A stretch of 64,000 nt of DNA from Terrimonas pollutisoli (GTDB lineage Bacteria; Bacteroidota; Bacteroidia; Chitinophagales; Chitinophagaceae): NCBI RefSeq assembly GCF_029360765.1, contig NZ_JARKNA010000001.1, positions 992,001 to 1,056,000 of the forward strand. Direction: 5' to 3'. The notes under the pieces were generated by a model. That model saw only the letters and a program-made list of their open reading frames with translations. It ran no database searches and had not been told where the DNA came from. This document shows positions 55,700 to 64,000 of this stretch, piece after piece (the first letter of the stretch is position 1; each line of letters opens with the position of its first letter). The position numbers and the translations under genes were made by a program.

Positions 55700-58555
55700 A
55701 TGAAAAAACGACTGCTGCTGCTTTGCCTCCTGTTTGCCTGTGTTTTTAATGACTTATTGGCAGAACCACCATCGTACATTCAAACAAAAGACGGCGTTAT
55801 TGTTTTTACTGACCCAGTTTTTACTGGTACTTCCAATGCTGTTAAACTTGAAGTGGTGTCAGATAATATTATAAGAGTAACTGCTGCACCCGGCAAAAAA
55901 ATTGATTCTACTGAAAGTTTAGTCGTCGTCTACAATAAAAGGTCTGATATCATTTGGAATGTTATTCCTTCAAAAGATAGGCTGACTTTAAAAACAAAGA
56001 CGCTTACTGCTATTATCCATCTCAAAACAGGAGCGGTTTCTTTTTGGGATACAAATGGCAAAAAAATAGTAGATGAAAAACCAATTGCAGGACGCAGTTT
56101 TCAGCCCGCCGTATTTGATGGTAAACGTTATTACAATCTTACGCAAACGTTTCAAACAACTTCTGATGATGCCTGGTATGGGCTCGGCCAGCACCAGGAT
56201 GGGGTTTTGAATTATCGTGGTCAACAAGTCAGCTTCTTTCAGAACAACACAGAAGTGGCGATTCCATTCCTTGTCTCCAGTAAAAATTATGGCATCCTTT
56301 GGGACAATTATTCACTTACCAAAGTGGGTGATACAAGGCCACTTCATCCACTCTCTTCATTTCAGCTTTTTTCAAAAAATGGCGAAGCTGGTTGGCTTAC
56401 GGCTTCTTATGCCAACGACAAACAAAAACCCCGGGACATCATTACTGAAAGAGCGGAAACAGCCATTGATATGGAGTTCCTGGGTGAATCAAAAATTAAA
56501 CTACCCCAGGAGTTTAGGCCTGAAAACGGAATGGTAACATGGGAGGGCAGTCTTGCCAGCCATCTTTCAGGACTTCATCAGTTGCGGTTCGTGTTCGGCG
56601 GGTCGCTAAAAGTTTGGCTGGATGGAAAATTGGTATTGGATCACTGGCGAAAAGCATGGAACCCTGCGCCTGCATTGATCCCTTTCCATTTAAAAAAAGA
56701 TGGAAAAACAACTATCAAAATTGAATGGATACCTGAAGGCGGCGAATCCTATATTTCTTTGAAATGGCAGGAACCGTTGAGTGATGAACAACTGAACAGC
56801 TTTAGTTTTTCATCAGAAGCCGGCCAGCAGGTTGATTACTATTTTATCTATGGTAATAACATGGATGAAGTGATCTCGGGTTACAGAACGCTGACAGGCA
56901 AAGCGCCGATTGTTCCAAAATGGGCATTGGGTTTTTGGCAAAGCCGTGAGCGATATAAAACGCAGCATGAAATTCTTGCTACTGTGGACGAGTTCAGAAA
57001 AAGAAAAATTCCAATAGACAATATAGTCCTGGACTGGAGCTATTGGAAAGAAGCAGAATGGGGCAACCAGGATTTTGATGAAACACGTTTTCCTTCTCCG
57101 GATAGCATGATCGATGTATTGCACAAAAAATACAATACGCAGATCATGATCTCGGTGTGGCCAAAATTTTATGAGGGAATTTCAGCATACAATGAATTTG
57201 ATAAAAAAGGATGGCTCTATAAAAAGAACATTGCAGACCGCCAGAGAGACTGGATCGGCAAAGGTTATGTCTCCACTTTTTACGATGCCTTTAATGAAAA
57301 TGCGAGAAAAGGTTTCTGGGATCTGATCAGCAAAAAAATATACAGCAAGGGGATTGATGCCTGGTGGATGGATGCAAGTGAGCCGGATATTCTTTCCAAT
57401 GTAGATCCGGAAAAAAGAAAGCTTCAAATGTCGCCAACTGCATTAGGCAGTGCAGCGGAATATTTGAATGCTTATCCATTACAAAATGCAAAAGGAATTT
57501 ATGAAGGTCAGCGATCTATCGATCCCGATAAAAGAGTTTTTCTTTTGACACGTTCAGGCTTTGCCGGTTCGCAACGTTATGCTGCTGCAATATGGAGTGG
57601 TGATATTGGTTCTACCTGGCAAGACATGAAGAATCAAATTTCTGCCGGAGTAAACTTCTCCATGTCAGGCCTTCCTTATTGGACAATGGATATCGGAGGC
57701 TTTGTGGTTCCTGAAAAATTTGAAAGACCCGATGCTGAAAGTTTGAAAGAATGGAGAGAGCTGAACACCCGCTGGTACCAGTTTGGTGCATTTGTTCCTT
57801 TGTTCCGTTCGCATGGACAATTCCCTTACCGGGAAATATTCAACATCGCGACCGATGATCATGCCGCCTACAAAAGTTTTCTTTACTATAATAAACTGAG
57901 GTATCGGTTACTTCCTTATATCTATTCACTGGCCGGTGCAGCCTATCATGATAATTCTACCATCATGCGGGGACTGGCAATGGACTTTGCAAAGGATACA
58001 GCAGTGTTGAACATTGCAGATCAATACATGTTCGGCCCTTCCTTGCTGATCAATCCTGTTTGCGAATACAAAAAGACAAGCCGTGAAGTGTATCTGCCAA
58101 AGTCTGCAGGATGGTATGATCTCTATTCAGGCAAATGGTACAAAGGGGGACAAAGAATTATCGCTGATGCTCCGTATGAACGTATGCCTGTTTTTGTAAA
58201 AGCAGGTTCCATCATTCCTTTTGGCCCCGATTTACAATACACATCCGAAAAACCGGCTGATACCATCACCCTGAATATTTATTCCGGCGCTGATGCTTCA
58301 TTCAATTTATATGAAGATGAAGGAACAAATTATAATTATGAAAAAGGCGCTTTTTCTGTCATTCCAATAAAATATAACGAAGCAACAAAAGCAATTACGA
58401 TTGGTGATCGAAAAGGATCATTCAATGGTATGCTGGAAAACAGAACTTTTCGGATCAATATCATCACGTCAGGTAAAACAAAGCGATTAGATTTTAATGC
58501 AAACTGTGACAAAGAAATTTCCTACCACGGAAAGAAACTGCTTATAAAAATTTAG
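55700..58555 (+). CDS. GH31 alpha-xylosidase-type enzyme with PA14 insert
   Basis: The start is placed at the ATG before KKRLLLLC (951 residues). A signal peptide is followed by the N-terminal beta-sandwich, which is interrupted by a PA14 domain (about residues 260-375, WEGSLASHLSGLHQLRFVFG). The GH31 barrel has the nucleophile D558 (WWMDASEPD) and the acid/base D635 (WSGDIGSTW). PA14-containing GH31 enzymes next to SusC/D are often alpha-xylosidases acting on xyloglucan oligosaccharides; the substrate is inferred. It is followed by susC after 19 bp. Confidence 0.9.
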   Translation: MKKRLLLLCLLFACVFNDLLAEPPSYIQTKDGVIVFTDPVFTGTSNAVKLEVVSDNIIRVTAAPGKKIDSTESLVVVYNKRSDIIWNVIPSKDRLTLKTKTLTAIIHLKTGAVSFWDTNGKKIVDEKPIAGRSFQPAVFDGKRYYNLTQTFQTTSDDAWYGLGQHQDGVLNYRGQQVSFFQNNTEVAIPFLVSSKNYGILWDNYSLTKVGDTRPLHPLSSFQLFSKNGEAGWLTASYANDKQKPRDIITERAETAIDMEFLGESKIKLPQEFRPENGMVTWEGSLASHLSGLHQLRFVFGGSLKVWLDGKLVLDHWRKAWNPAPALIPFHLKKDGKTTIKIEWIPEGGESYISLKWQEPLSDEQLNSFSFSSEAGQQVDYYFIYGNNMDEVISGYRTLTGKAPIVPKWALGFWQSRERYKTQHEILATVDEFRKRKIPIDNIVLDWSYWKEAEWGNQDFDETRFPSPDSMIDVLHKKYNTQIMISVWPKFYEGISAYNEFDKKGWLYKKNIADRQRDWIGKGYVSTFYDAFNENARKGFWDLISKKIYSKGIDAWWMDASEPDILSNVDPEKRKLQMSPTALGSAAEYLNAYPLQNAKGIYEGQRSIDPDKRVFLLTRSGFAGSQRYAAAIWSGDIGSTWQDMKNQISAGVNFSMSGLPYWTMDIGGFVVPEKFERPDAESLKEWRELNTRWYQFGAFVPLFRSHGQFPYREIFNIATDDHAAYKSFLYYNKLRYRLLPYIYSLAGAAYHDNSTIMRGLAMDFAKDTAVLNIADQYMFGPSLLINPVCEYKKTSREVYLPKSAGWYDLYSGKWYKGGQRIIADAPYERMPVFVKAGSIIPFGPDLQYTSEKPADTITLNIYSGADASFNLYEDEGTNYNYEKGAFSVIPIKYNEATKAITIGDRKGSFNGMLENRTFRINIITSGKTKRLDFNANCDKEISYHGKKLLIKI

Positions 58556-58574
58556 TTAAGTCAAACATTTAAAC

Positions 58575-61500
58575 ATGAAATCAACCAAAACGATTCGCTT
58601 GCGATTATTGCTACTATGGAGTATTATGCCGGTATTCCTTATCTGCACAAACACTTTCGCACAAACAACAAAAATTAGCGGTACAGTTATCAATCAACGT
58701 ACTTCCGCCCCGGCATCGGGAGCAACGATTACCGTAAAAAACACCAATCGCTCTACAACTGTTGGTGACGATGGCAAGTTTAGCATCGAAGCATCAAAAG
58801 GAGATGTACTGATTATTACAATGGTCGGTTTTCAGAAAACCCAGGTTGTAGTTAAAAGCAGTACAATTGAAATTAAGCTTACAGAAAATGCTGTACAACT
58901 GGATGACGTGGTTGTGATTGGCTATGGTAAATCGAAGCGGAAAGATCTTACCGGCGGTATATCCTCTGTTTCCGGTGCCGAGCTCCGCAAAACATCACCT
59001 ACAACATTCGACCAGGCTTTGCAGGGAAAAGTGGCGGGTGTAGTGGTGCAGCAGATTTCCGGGCAACCCGGTGGCGGTGTATCTATTCAAGTACACGGTG
59101 TATCTTCCATCAGTGGCTCTAATTCGCCATTGTATGTTATTGACGGTGTTATTATTCCGCCAACAAACGATCCTGGAAATGGCGCAAACCCACTCAACGC
59201 CATTAACCCTTCCGAAATTGAATCTATCGACGTATTAAAGGATGCTTCTGCCACTGCCATTTATGGCTCGCAGGCAACCAATGGCGTTATAGTAATTACT
59301 ACTAAAAGAGGCAGCGTAGCACCTCCTCAGATATCGTATGACGGATATTATGGGTATCAGAAGCTACCTAAAAAGCTTCCAACTGTTAATTTGCAACAGC
59401 TTGCGTCATTCATTAACGACAGAGCAGCTGTGTGGACTTTTGATGAAAGGCCTGAATTTGCCAACCCAAAATATTTGGGCACAGGCACCGATTGGCAAAA
59501 TGAATTGTTCCGCACTGCACCCATGCAAAATCATTCGCTTGCAATAAACGGCGGTGATGCCAGAACTCAATACTTATTTTCCCTGGGATATTTTGACCAG
59601 GATGGTATTGCGCTTGGCTCCAGATTTAAGCGATATTCTGTTCGGTTGAATTTGGACAATAAAACAACCATTTGGCTAAAAATAGGTACAAGCCTTCAAT
59701 TAGCGAATGTTGTTGAAAATGTAAATAGCTCCAGTGCAGGGGTTATTAGCAGTGCTTTATGGTTAACCCCTGATATTCCTGTAAAAAATGTTGATGGTAC
59801 CTGGGGGGGCGTTACTAATAATTCCGGATGGGTGCAGCCCGTGGTAAACCCGGTTGCTATGGCGCTTATTAATAAAAATATGAATTACCGGTATCAGATA
59901 TTTGGTAATGCCTATGCCGAAATAAACTTTACTAAAGAGTTATCGTTGAGAAACGAGGTTTCCGGCAATTTTGATTTTTTTTCAAATGAAGGCTTTCGGC
60001 CTCAAACTACTTTTGGAAAATACACTACTCCTGATCCAACTATATCTTCGTATAGCTCCGGACAAAATATTTATACCATCATACGAAATTATCTTACCTA
60101 TAATAAATCTTTTGGTAAGAACAATCTAAACGTATTATTAGGACACGAGAGTAATATGAGTAAATCGGCAAATGTTTTTGCCAGCCGGTCAGATTTCCCT
60201 TCTGGTAATGTGCAATCTATTTCCAGCGGCGATCCTTCTACTGCAAGAAATAATGGTGGTTATGGTGATGGTGCCTCAGAATCTTATTTTGGACGTATTA
60301 ACTTTAATTGGGTAGATAAATACTTGTTTACATTTAACCTGCGTAACGATGGTTCCGATAAATTTCCAACGGATAAAAGATGGGCAGCTTCCACTTCCGG
60401 TGCATTTGCCTGGAAAATAAACAACGAGAAGTTTTTGCAAAATGTAAAACCCATTAATGAATTAAAGTTGCGCCTTGGCTATGGTTTAACCAATAATCAG
60501 AATATTCCTGCTAACACCTATGTTACACAGCTTAGTACGATTGCTAATGGTTTGTCTGGTACAGCACAGTGGCAATCCAATTTGCCCAATCCCAATGTAA
60601 AATGGGAACAAACGAAAAATGGCAATATTGGATTAGATGGTGCATTCTTTAACTGGAGGTTAAATTTTTCAATAGATGTTTACGATCGTAAGACCGATGG
60701 GCTATTATTAAAAGTACCACTTCCAGCGTATTCCGGTACTACTGCCGCGTGGTCGCCAGGCGCCATGCAGGCCCCTTATGTAAATGTTGGCTCTATGAGC
60801 AATAAAGGAATTGACATCAGGGTGGGAACGACCAATATCAGAAACAAAAATTTCTCATGGAAAACTGATATCACCGTATCGCGTAATATTAATAAAGTAG
60901 TGTATTTAGGGTCTGGCGGCGACGATGCCAGCCTTGTTTCGAGAAACTCAAAAACTGTGGTAGGCAGGTCTATTGGGTCATTTTACGGTTACATTTATGA
61001 TGGTGTTTTTGCTACTGCCGATGATTTTAAAAACCATGCTTTGCCAGCCGACCAATCAGGAAATCCCCGTCCAATTGCAAATGCAGGTGGTGGTATATGG
61101 TATGGCGACCGTATGTTTAAAGACTTAAATGGCGATGGCATTATTGATACAAGAGACCAAACCTTTTTAGGTTCACCACTTCCCAGATTCCAGTTTGGGT
61201 TCAATAACTCATTTAATTATAAAGGCTTTGATTTGAACATTTTCTTTAGTGGAAACGTTGGCAACAAAGTGTATAATCAATTGCCGGTTAACCAAACGAA
61301 CCCTTTAAATAATACCAACTATTTTACAGGGATATTAAACTACGCTAAAACTGATTTAATTGACCATGCTGGTGACAGGAATGATGTAAATAATGTATAT
61401 GTTACCAACCCCAATACTACCATTGTAAGCCTGCGAAATGACAATACAAATGAAAATGGGCGCTTTTCAAATTTGTTTTTAGAAGACGCTTCATTTATCC

Positions 61501-61733
61501 GTTGTAAAAACATTACCATAGGATACAATTTGCCTCAAAATATATTGGCGAAAGCGCATATCTATTCTCTTAGGGTATATGCTAATGTATCCAACGCATT
61601 TACAATCACAAAATACACAGGTATGGATCCTGAAGTTGGTTCCTGGAATCCATTGGAGGCTGGTTATGATGGGGGGTATTATCCTCAGTCGAGGGTATTC
61701 ACTTTTGGTGTAAATGTTAAATTAACAAAGTAA
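58575..61733 (+). CDS. SusC-type TonB-dependent transporter (second pair)
   Basis: A 1052-residue transporter with a signal peptide, a carboxypeptidase-regulatory-like domain (ISGTVINQRTSAPASGATITV, about 32-52), a DDVVVIGYGKSKRKDLTGGIS plug start and a beta barrel ending VNVKLTK. It starts 19 bp after the GH31 gene and is followed by its SusD after a 108-bp gap. It is expected to import oligosaccharides that the GH31 enzyme then trims. Confidence 0.95.
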   Translation: MKSTKTIRLRLLLLWSIMPVFLICTNTFAQTTKISGTVINQRTSAPASGATITVKNTNRSTTVGDDGKFSIEASKGDVLIITMVGFQKTQVVVKSSTIEIKLTENAVQLDDVVVIGYGKSKRKDLTGGISSVSGAELRKTSPTTFDQALQGKVAGVVVQQISGQPGGGVSIQVHGVSSISGSNSPLYVIDGVIIPPTNDPGNGANPLNAINPSEIESIDVLKDASATAIYGSQATNGVIVITTKRGSVAPPQISYDGYYGYQKLPKKLPTVNLQQLASFINDRAAVWTFDERPEFANPKYLGTGTDWQNELFRTAPMQNHSLAINGGDARTQYLFSLGYFDQDGIALGSRFKRYSVRLNLDNKTTIWLKIGTSLQLANVVENVNSSSAGVISSALWLTPDIPVKNVDGTWGGVTNNSGWVQPVVNPVAMALINKNMNYRYQIFGNAYAEINFTKELSLRNEVSGNFDFFSNEGFRPQTTFGKYTTPDPTISSYSSGQNIYTIIRNYLTYNKSFGKNNLNVLLGHESNMSKSANVFASRSDFPSGNVQSISSGDPSTARNNGGYGDGASESYFGRINFNWVDKYLFTFNLRNDGSDKFPTDKRWAASTSGAFAWKINNEKFLQNVKPINELKLRLGYGLTNNQNIPANTYVTQLSTIANGLSGTAQWQSNLPNPNVKWEQTKNGNIGLDGAFFNWRLNFSIDVYDRKTDGLLLKVPLPAYSGTTAAWSPGAMQAPYVNVGSMSNKGIDIRVGTTNIRNKNFSWKTDITVSRNINKVVYLGSGGDDASLVSRNSKTVVGRSIGSFYGYIYDGVFATADDFKNHALPADQSGNPRPIANAGGGIWYGDRMFKDLNGDGIIDTRDQTFLGSPLPRFQFGFNNSFNYKGFDLNIFFSGNVGNKVYNQLPVNQTNPLNNTNYFTGILNYAKTDLIDHAGDRNDVNNVYVTNPNTTIVSLRNDNTNENGRFSNLFLEDASFIRCKNITIGYNLPQNILAKAHIYSLRVYANVSNAFTITKYTGMDPEVGSWNPLEAGYDGGYYPQSRVFTFGVNVKLTK

Positions 61734-61841
61734 AAAAAACGATTAATTTTTTATGAAATGAGCCATAAAAAGGATTTGCCAACTCATAATGAATATTTGC
61801 GGCGAATTCCATGTGGCCAAAAAAAATAAAAAAATATACAC

Positions 61842-63419
61842 ATGAAATCAATCAATAAACTATTCATCCCTTTGCTATTGCTGGTGGCAGTAGCCGGATG
61901 TAAAAAGAGTTTTCTCGACCGCCCTTCGCAATCTCAAATTGCTTCCAATAATTTTTATCAATCTACTAAAGAAATAAGATTGGCTACTGCCAGCCTTTAC
62001 GGAGGGCCTTCCGTTTGGCAGTGGCATCATAATGGCGTTTTGCAATTTGGCGATGTTTTAAGTGGAAATGGAACTACTGGTCAATACCAGGGTACTGATA
62101 ATAATGAACTTTTCGCAGTAAACCTTTCGGCTTCTAACAGTTTTGTGAGAGATGCATGGGCAGGATTATACATCCTTATTGGCCAATGCAACAGTACTAT
62201 TCTCGGCATACAACAATATGCCCCCGCTACGGTTCCTGCAACAGATAAAAACGCGGCGATAGCTGAAGCAAGGTTTATGCGGGGCTATGCTTATTTTAAT
62301 TTGGTTTTGCATTGGGGTGCCGTACCTATTTTGGAAGACAACAGCAAGCTGATTGATAACCCCCTGCTGAACCGCATCATAGTACCGGATGTGTACAAAT
62401 TTGTAACAAACGATCTTACTTATGCAGTACAAAATTTACCGGCTACTGATGTTGCCGGCAGAGCAACCACCTGGTCGGCACAAGGTATGTTGAGCAAAGT
62501 ATATTTAACTATGGCGGGTTTAGGGGGAAATGATACACGCAACCAGGCTTACCTGGACAGTGCCAAAAAATATGCGGGAAATGTGTGCAAAAATAGTGGC
62601 AGGACATTATTCCCAAATTATTATGACCTTTTTAAAGCACAAAATAACAATGTTCCGGAAGTCTTATTTGCTTTTCAATGGCAGGCAGGCGTCGGGTACG
62701 GTGGTGGTAATTCGTTCAATAATTATGCTCCAACCGTTGCTATTATGCCCAAAAAAGTTGGAGGATGGGCTTCTATGAAACCTACTTACGACTTGTATTT
62801 ATTGTATTCCGATAAAGATACTGTAAGACGAAAAGCCACCTTTATGGTTAACGGCGATTACTTTCCTGAATTGGATGCAGCAAATGGTGGTTACAAGGCT
62901 ACCGGATCAAGTATGAAAAAACACATTATTGGCAACGAAGTAGATAACAGTTCGCCGCTTATGGATTTATGGTCATCACCTGAACATGATGCTGCGTTAA
63001 GGTTAGCCGATGTGTATATGATATATGCCGAAGCAATTATGGGAAGCAATACATCCACTTCAGATCCCGATGCCTTGTTGTATTACAACCAGGTGCGTAC
63101 CAGGGCAGGGCTTGACCCTCTTTCAACCATAACGCTTGATGAGCTTATTAGCGAAAGAAGAATTGAATTGGCTTTTGAAGGACAATATTGGGGGGATATG
63201 GTAAGGCTTTTTTATTGGAAGCCGGCAAAAGCGTTGTCTATTATAAATGCGCAAAACCGTGCTTTTTTCGATTATGCTAACGGAGTTGCTACACCAGATG
63301 CCAATGGTCCTGTTGTGCCTGTGCTTCCGGCAACAGCGAGCTCATTTACATTACAAATACCAGCGGCGGAGTTAACAGCAAATCCCAAATTGGCTGATGC
63401 ACCAGTAACGTATTATTAA
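61842..63419 (+). CDS. SusD/RagB-type lipoprotein (second pair)
   Basis: A 525-residue lipoprotein. The lipid-attachment cysteine is C20 (VAVAG-C), followed by KKSFLDRPSQSQIASNNFY. The family's helical scaffold is visible (AEARFMRGYAYFNLVLHWGAVPIL, RLADVYMIYAEAIMG), and the C-terminal ISERRIELAFEGQYWGDMVRLF segment is typical. It captures glycan at the surface for the SusC partner. The 108-bp gap after susC is longer than in the first pair. Confidence 0.95.
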   Translation: MKSINKLFIPLLLLVAVAGCKKSFLDRPSQSQIASNNFYQSTKEIRLATASLYGGPSVWQWHHNGVLQFGDVLSGNGTTGQYQGTDNNELFAVNLSASNSFVRDAWAGLYILIGQCNSTILGIQQYAPATVPATDKNAAIAEARFMRGYAYFNLVLHWGAVPILEDNSKLIDNPLLNRIIVPDVYKFVTNDLTYAVQNLPATDVAGRATTWSAQGMLSKVYLTMAGLGGNDTRNQAYLDSAKKYAGNVCKNSGRTLFPNYYDLFKAQNNNVPEVLFAFQWQAGVGYGGGNSFNNYAPTVAIMPKKVGGWASMKPTYDLYLLYSDKDTVRRKATFMVNGDYFPELDAANGGYKATGSSMKKHIIGNEVDNSSPLMDLWSSPEHDAALRLADVYMIYAEAIMGSNTSTSDPDALLYYNQVRTRAGLDPLSTITLDELISERRIELAFEGQYWGDMVRLFYWKPAKALSIINAQNRAFFDYANGVATPDANGPVVPVLPATASSFTLQIPAAELTANPKLADAPVTYY

Positions 63420-63454
63420 TTAATTGTTCTTAATAAAATAAGAATTTAAAATAA

Positions 63455-64000
63455 ATGAGTATGAAAAAAATACATAAAATAAATGCTGGCTTTCTATTTT
63501 TCAGTATAACGATGGCGTTGATACTGGTAATGTCTGCCTGTAAAAAGAACATAGAGCAAAATCCTGTAATTACCGGAGTTGTTGAATATGTCGCCTCTCC
63601 AAATGACACAGCGCTTCATAGCCTTGTAGCAGATGGTCAGTGGGTGGTTATTACAGGTCAGCATTTGAAAAATGCGATTGAAATAAAATTTAATGGTGTA
63701 GCTACTTCTTTTAACGGCACTTTGTTTTCTCATAACAGTGCAGTAGTGCAAATACCGCCCATGCAGTTTTCAACAATTGATACCAGCAAGCTCTATACGA
63801 TAGAATATACTACAACGGCGGGTACAACTACGTTTTCATTTAAACTCGGGCCAGGCGTACCGGTTATTTCGGCAATATCCAACGTGTTCGCCAACCCGGG
63901 TGATTCTGTTTTTTTATATGGAACCAATTTAGTGTTGGTTGAAAGCCTTAATTATGCGGGAAACGCCATTGCAAAAACAGTATCAAACCTTGATGGTACC
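63455..64000 (+). CDS. IPT/TIG-domain surface lipoprotein, truncated by the window edge
   Basis: The frame is open to the last base; 182 codons are visible. A lipoprotein signal ends LVMSA-C (cysteine 29), followed by KKNIEQNPVITGVVEY and beta domains of IPT/TIG type, with WVVITGQHLKNAIEIKFNGV in the first and PGVPVISAISNVFANPGDSVFLYG in the next. Such proteins in PULs are often surface glycan-binding proteins. A start at 63461 (two codons later) is also possible. The gap from SusD is 35 bp, so it belongs to the same operon. Confidence 0.82.
   Translation, partial: MSMKKIHKINAGFLFFSITMALILVMSACKKNIEQNPVITGVVEYVASPNDTALHSLVADGQWVVITGQHLKNAIEIKFNGVATSFNGTLFSHNSAVVQIPPMQFSTIDTSKLYTIEYTTTAGTTTFSFKLGPGVPVISAISNVFANPGDSVFLYGTNLVLVESLNYAGNAIAKTVSNLDGT

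Noticed and set aside
1..64000. CRISPR array, retron or insertion sequence
   Set aside because: No regularly spaced repeats of CRISPR type, no reverse transcriptase and no transposase gene were found. The 60-bp operator repeats have only three copies, with spacers that are not unique inserts.

Overview
The window comes from a Bacteroidota chromosome, most likely a Chitinophagaceae-type soil or plant-associated bacterium. The evidence is two SusC/SusD pairs, a hybrid two-component regulator, Bacteroidota-type promoters (TAnnTTTG, often with an upstream TTTG/TTG), weak or absent Shine-Dalgarno sequences, and RpoB/RpoC and ribosomal proteins of Bacteroidota type. The genus is an inference. Both window edges cut through genes.

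Left part (1-31.4 kb), mostly core chromosome. A partial GH88 glucuronyl hydrolase and a DUF2264 protein precede rplK-rplA-rplJ-rplL, which ends at a strong terminator. A SusC/SusD pair and a minus-strand helix-hairpin-helix (HhH) membrane protein then separate rplL from rpoB-rpoC, a block that is contiguous in most bacteria. After rpoC come an OmpH/Skp-like protein, an APC amino-acid permease, an isoaspartyl peptidase, a degraded DUF2846-like fragment, a DUF4136 lipoprotein with a beta-barrel protein, ispD (possibly leaderless), a GNAT/FemAB-like gene coupled to an M1 metallopeptidase, and a polyprenyl-phosphate sugar transferase coupled to a Gfo/Idh/MocA oxidoreductase.

Middle (31.6-49.5 kb), an integrated defence island. 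It starts in the 3' end of tRNA-Asp(GTC) and ends at a perfect 16-bp copy of that tRNA end. A tyrosine recombinase lies next to the tRNA. The cargo, in window order, is: a hypothetical helical protein; a PD-(D/E)XK-like protein coupled through a frameshifted small ORF to a HipBST-type tripartite toxin system, which has three operator palindromes exactly 60 bp apart; a type II-short CBASS operon (patatin CapV, CD-NTase, E2-like protein with a SEC-C zinc motif); a divergent operon of a sigma-like factor, a small helical protein, an ImmA/IrrE metallopeptidase and a second PD-(D/E)XK-like protein; and a complete Wadjet (JetABCD) operon. The sigma/metallopeptidase/nuclease operon is the least explained unit and the best candidate for something undescribed. 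It could be a control module for CBASS or a separate defence system.

Right part (49.6-64 kb). Just outside the island are remains of two older tyrosine recombinases in opposite orientations, suggesting repeated use of this tRNA site. A polysaccharide utilization locus follows: a hybrid two-component sensor-regulator, a GH31 enzyme with a PA14 insert (alpha-xylosidase type), SusC, SusD and a truncated IPT/TIG lipoprotein. The GH31 type suggests xyloglucan or a related xylose-containing glycan.
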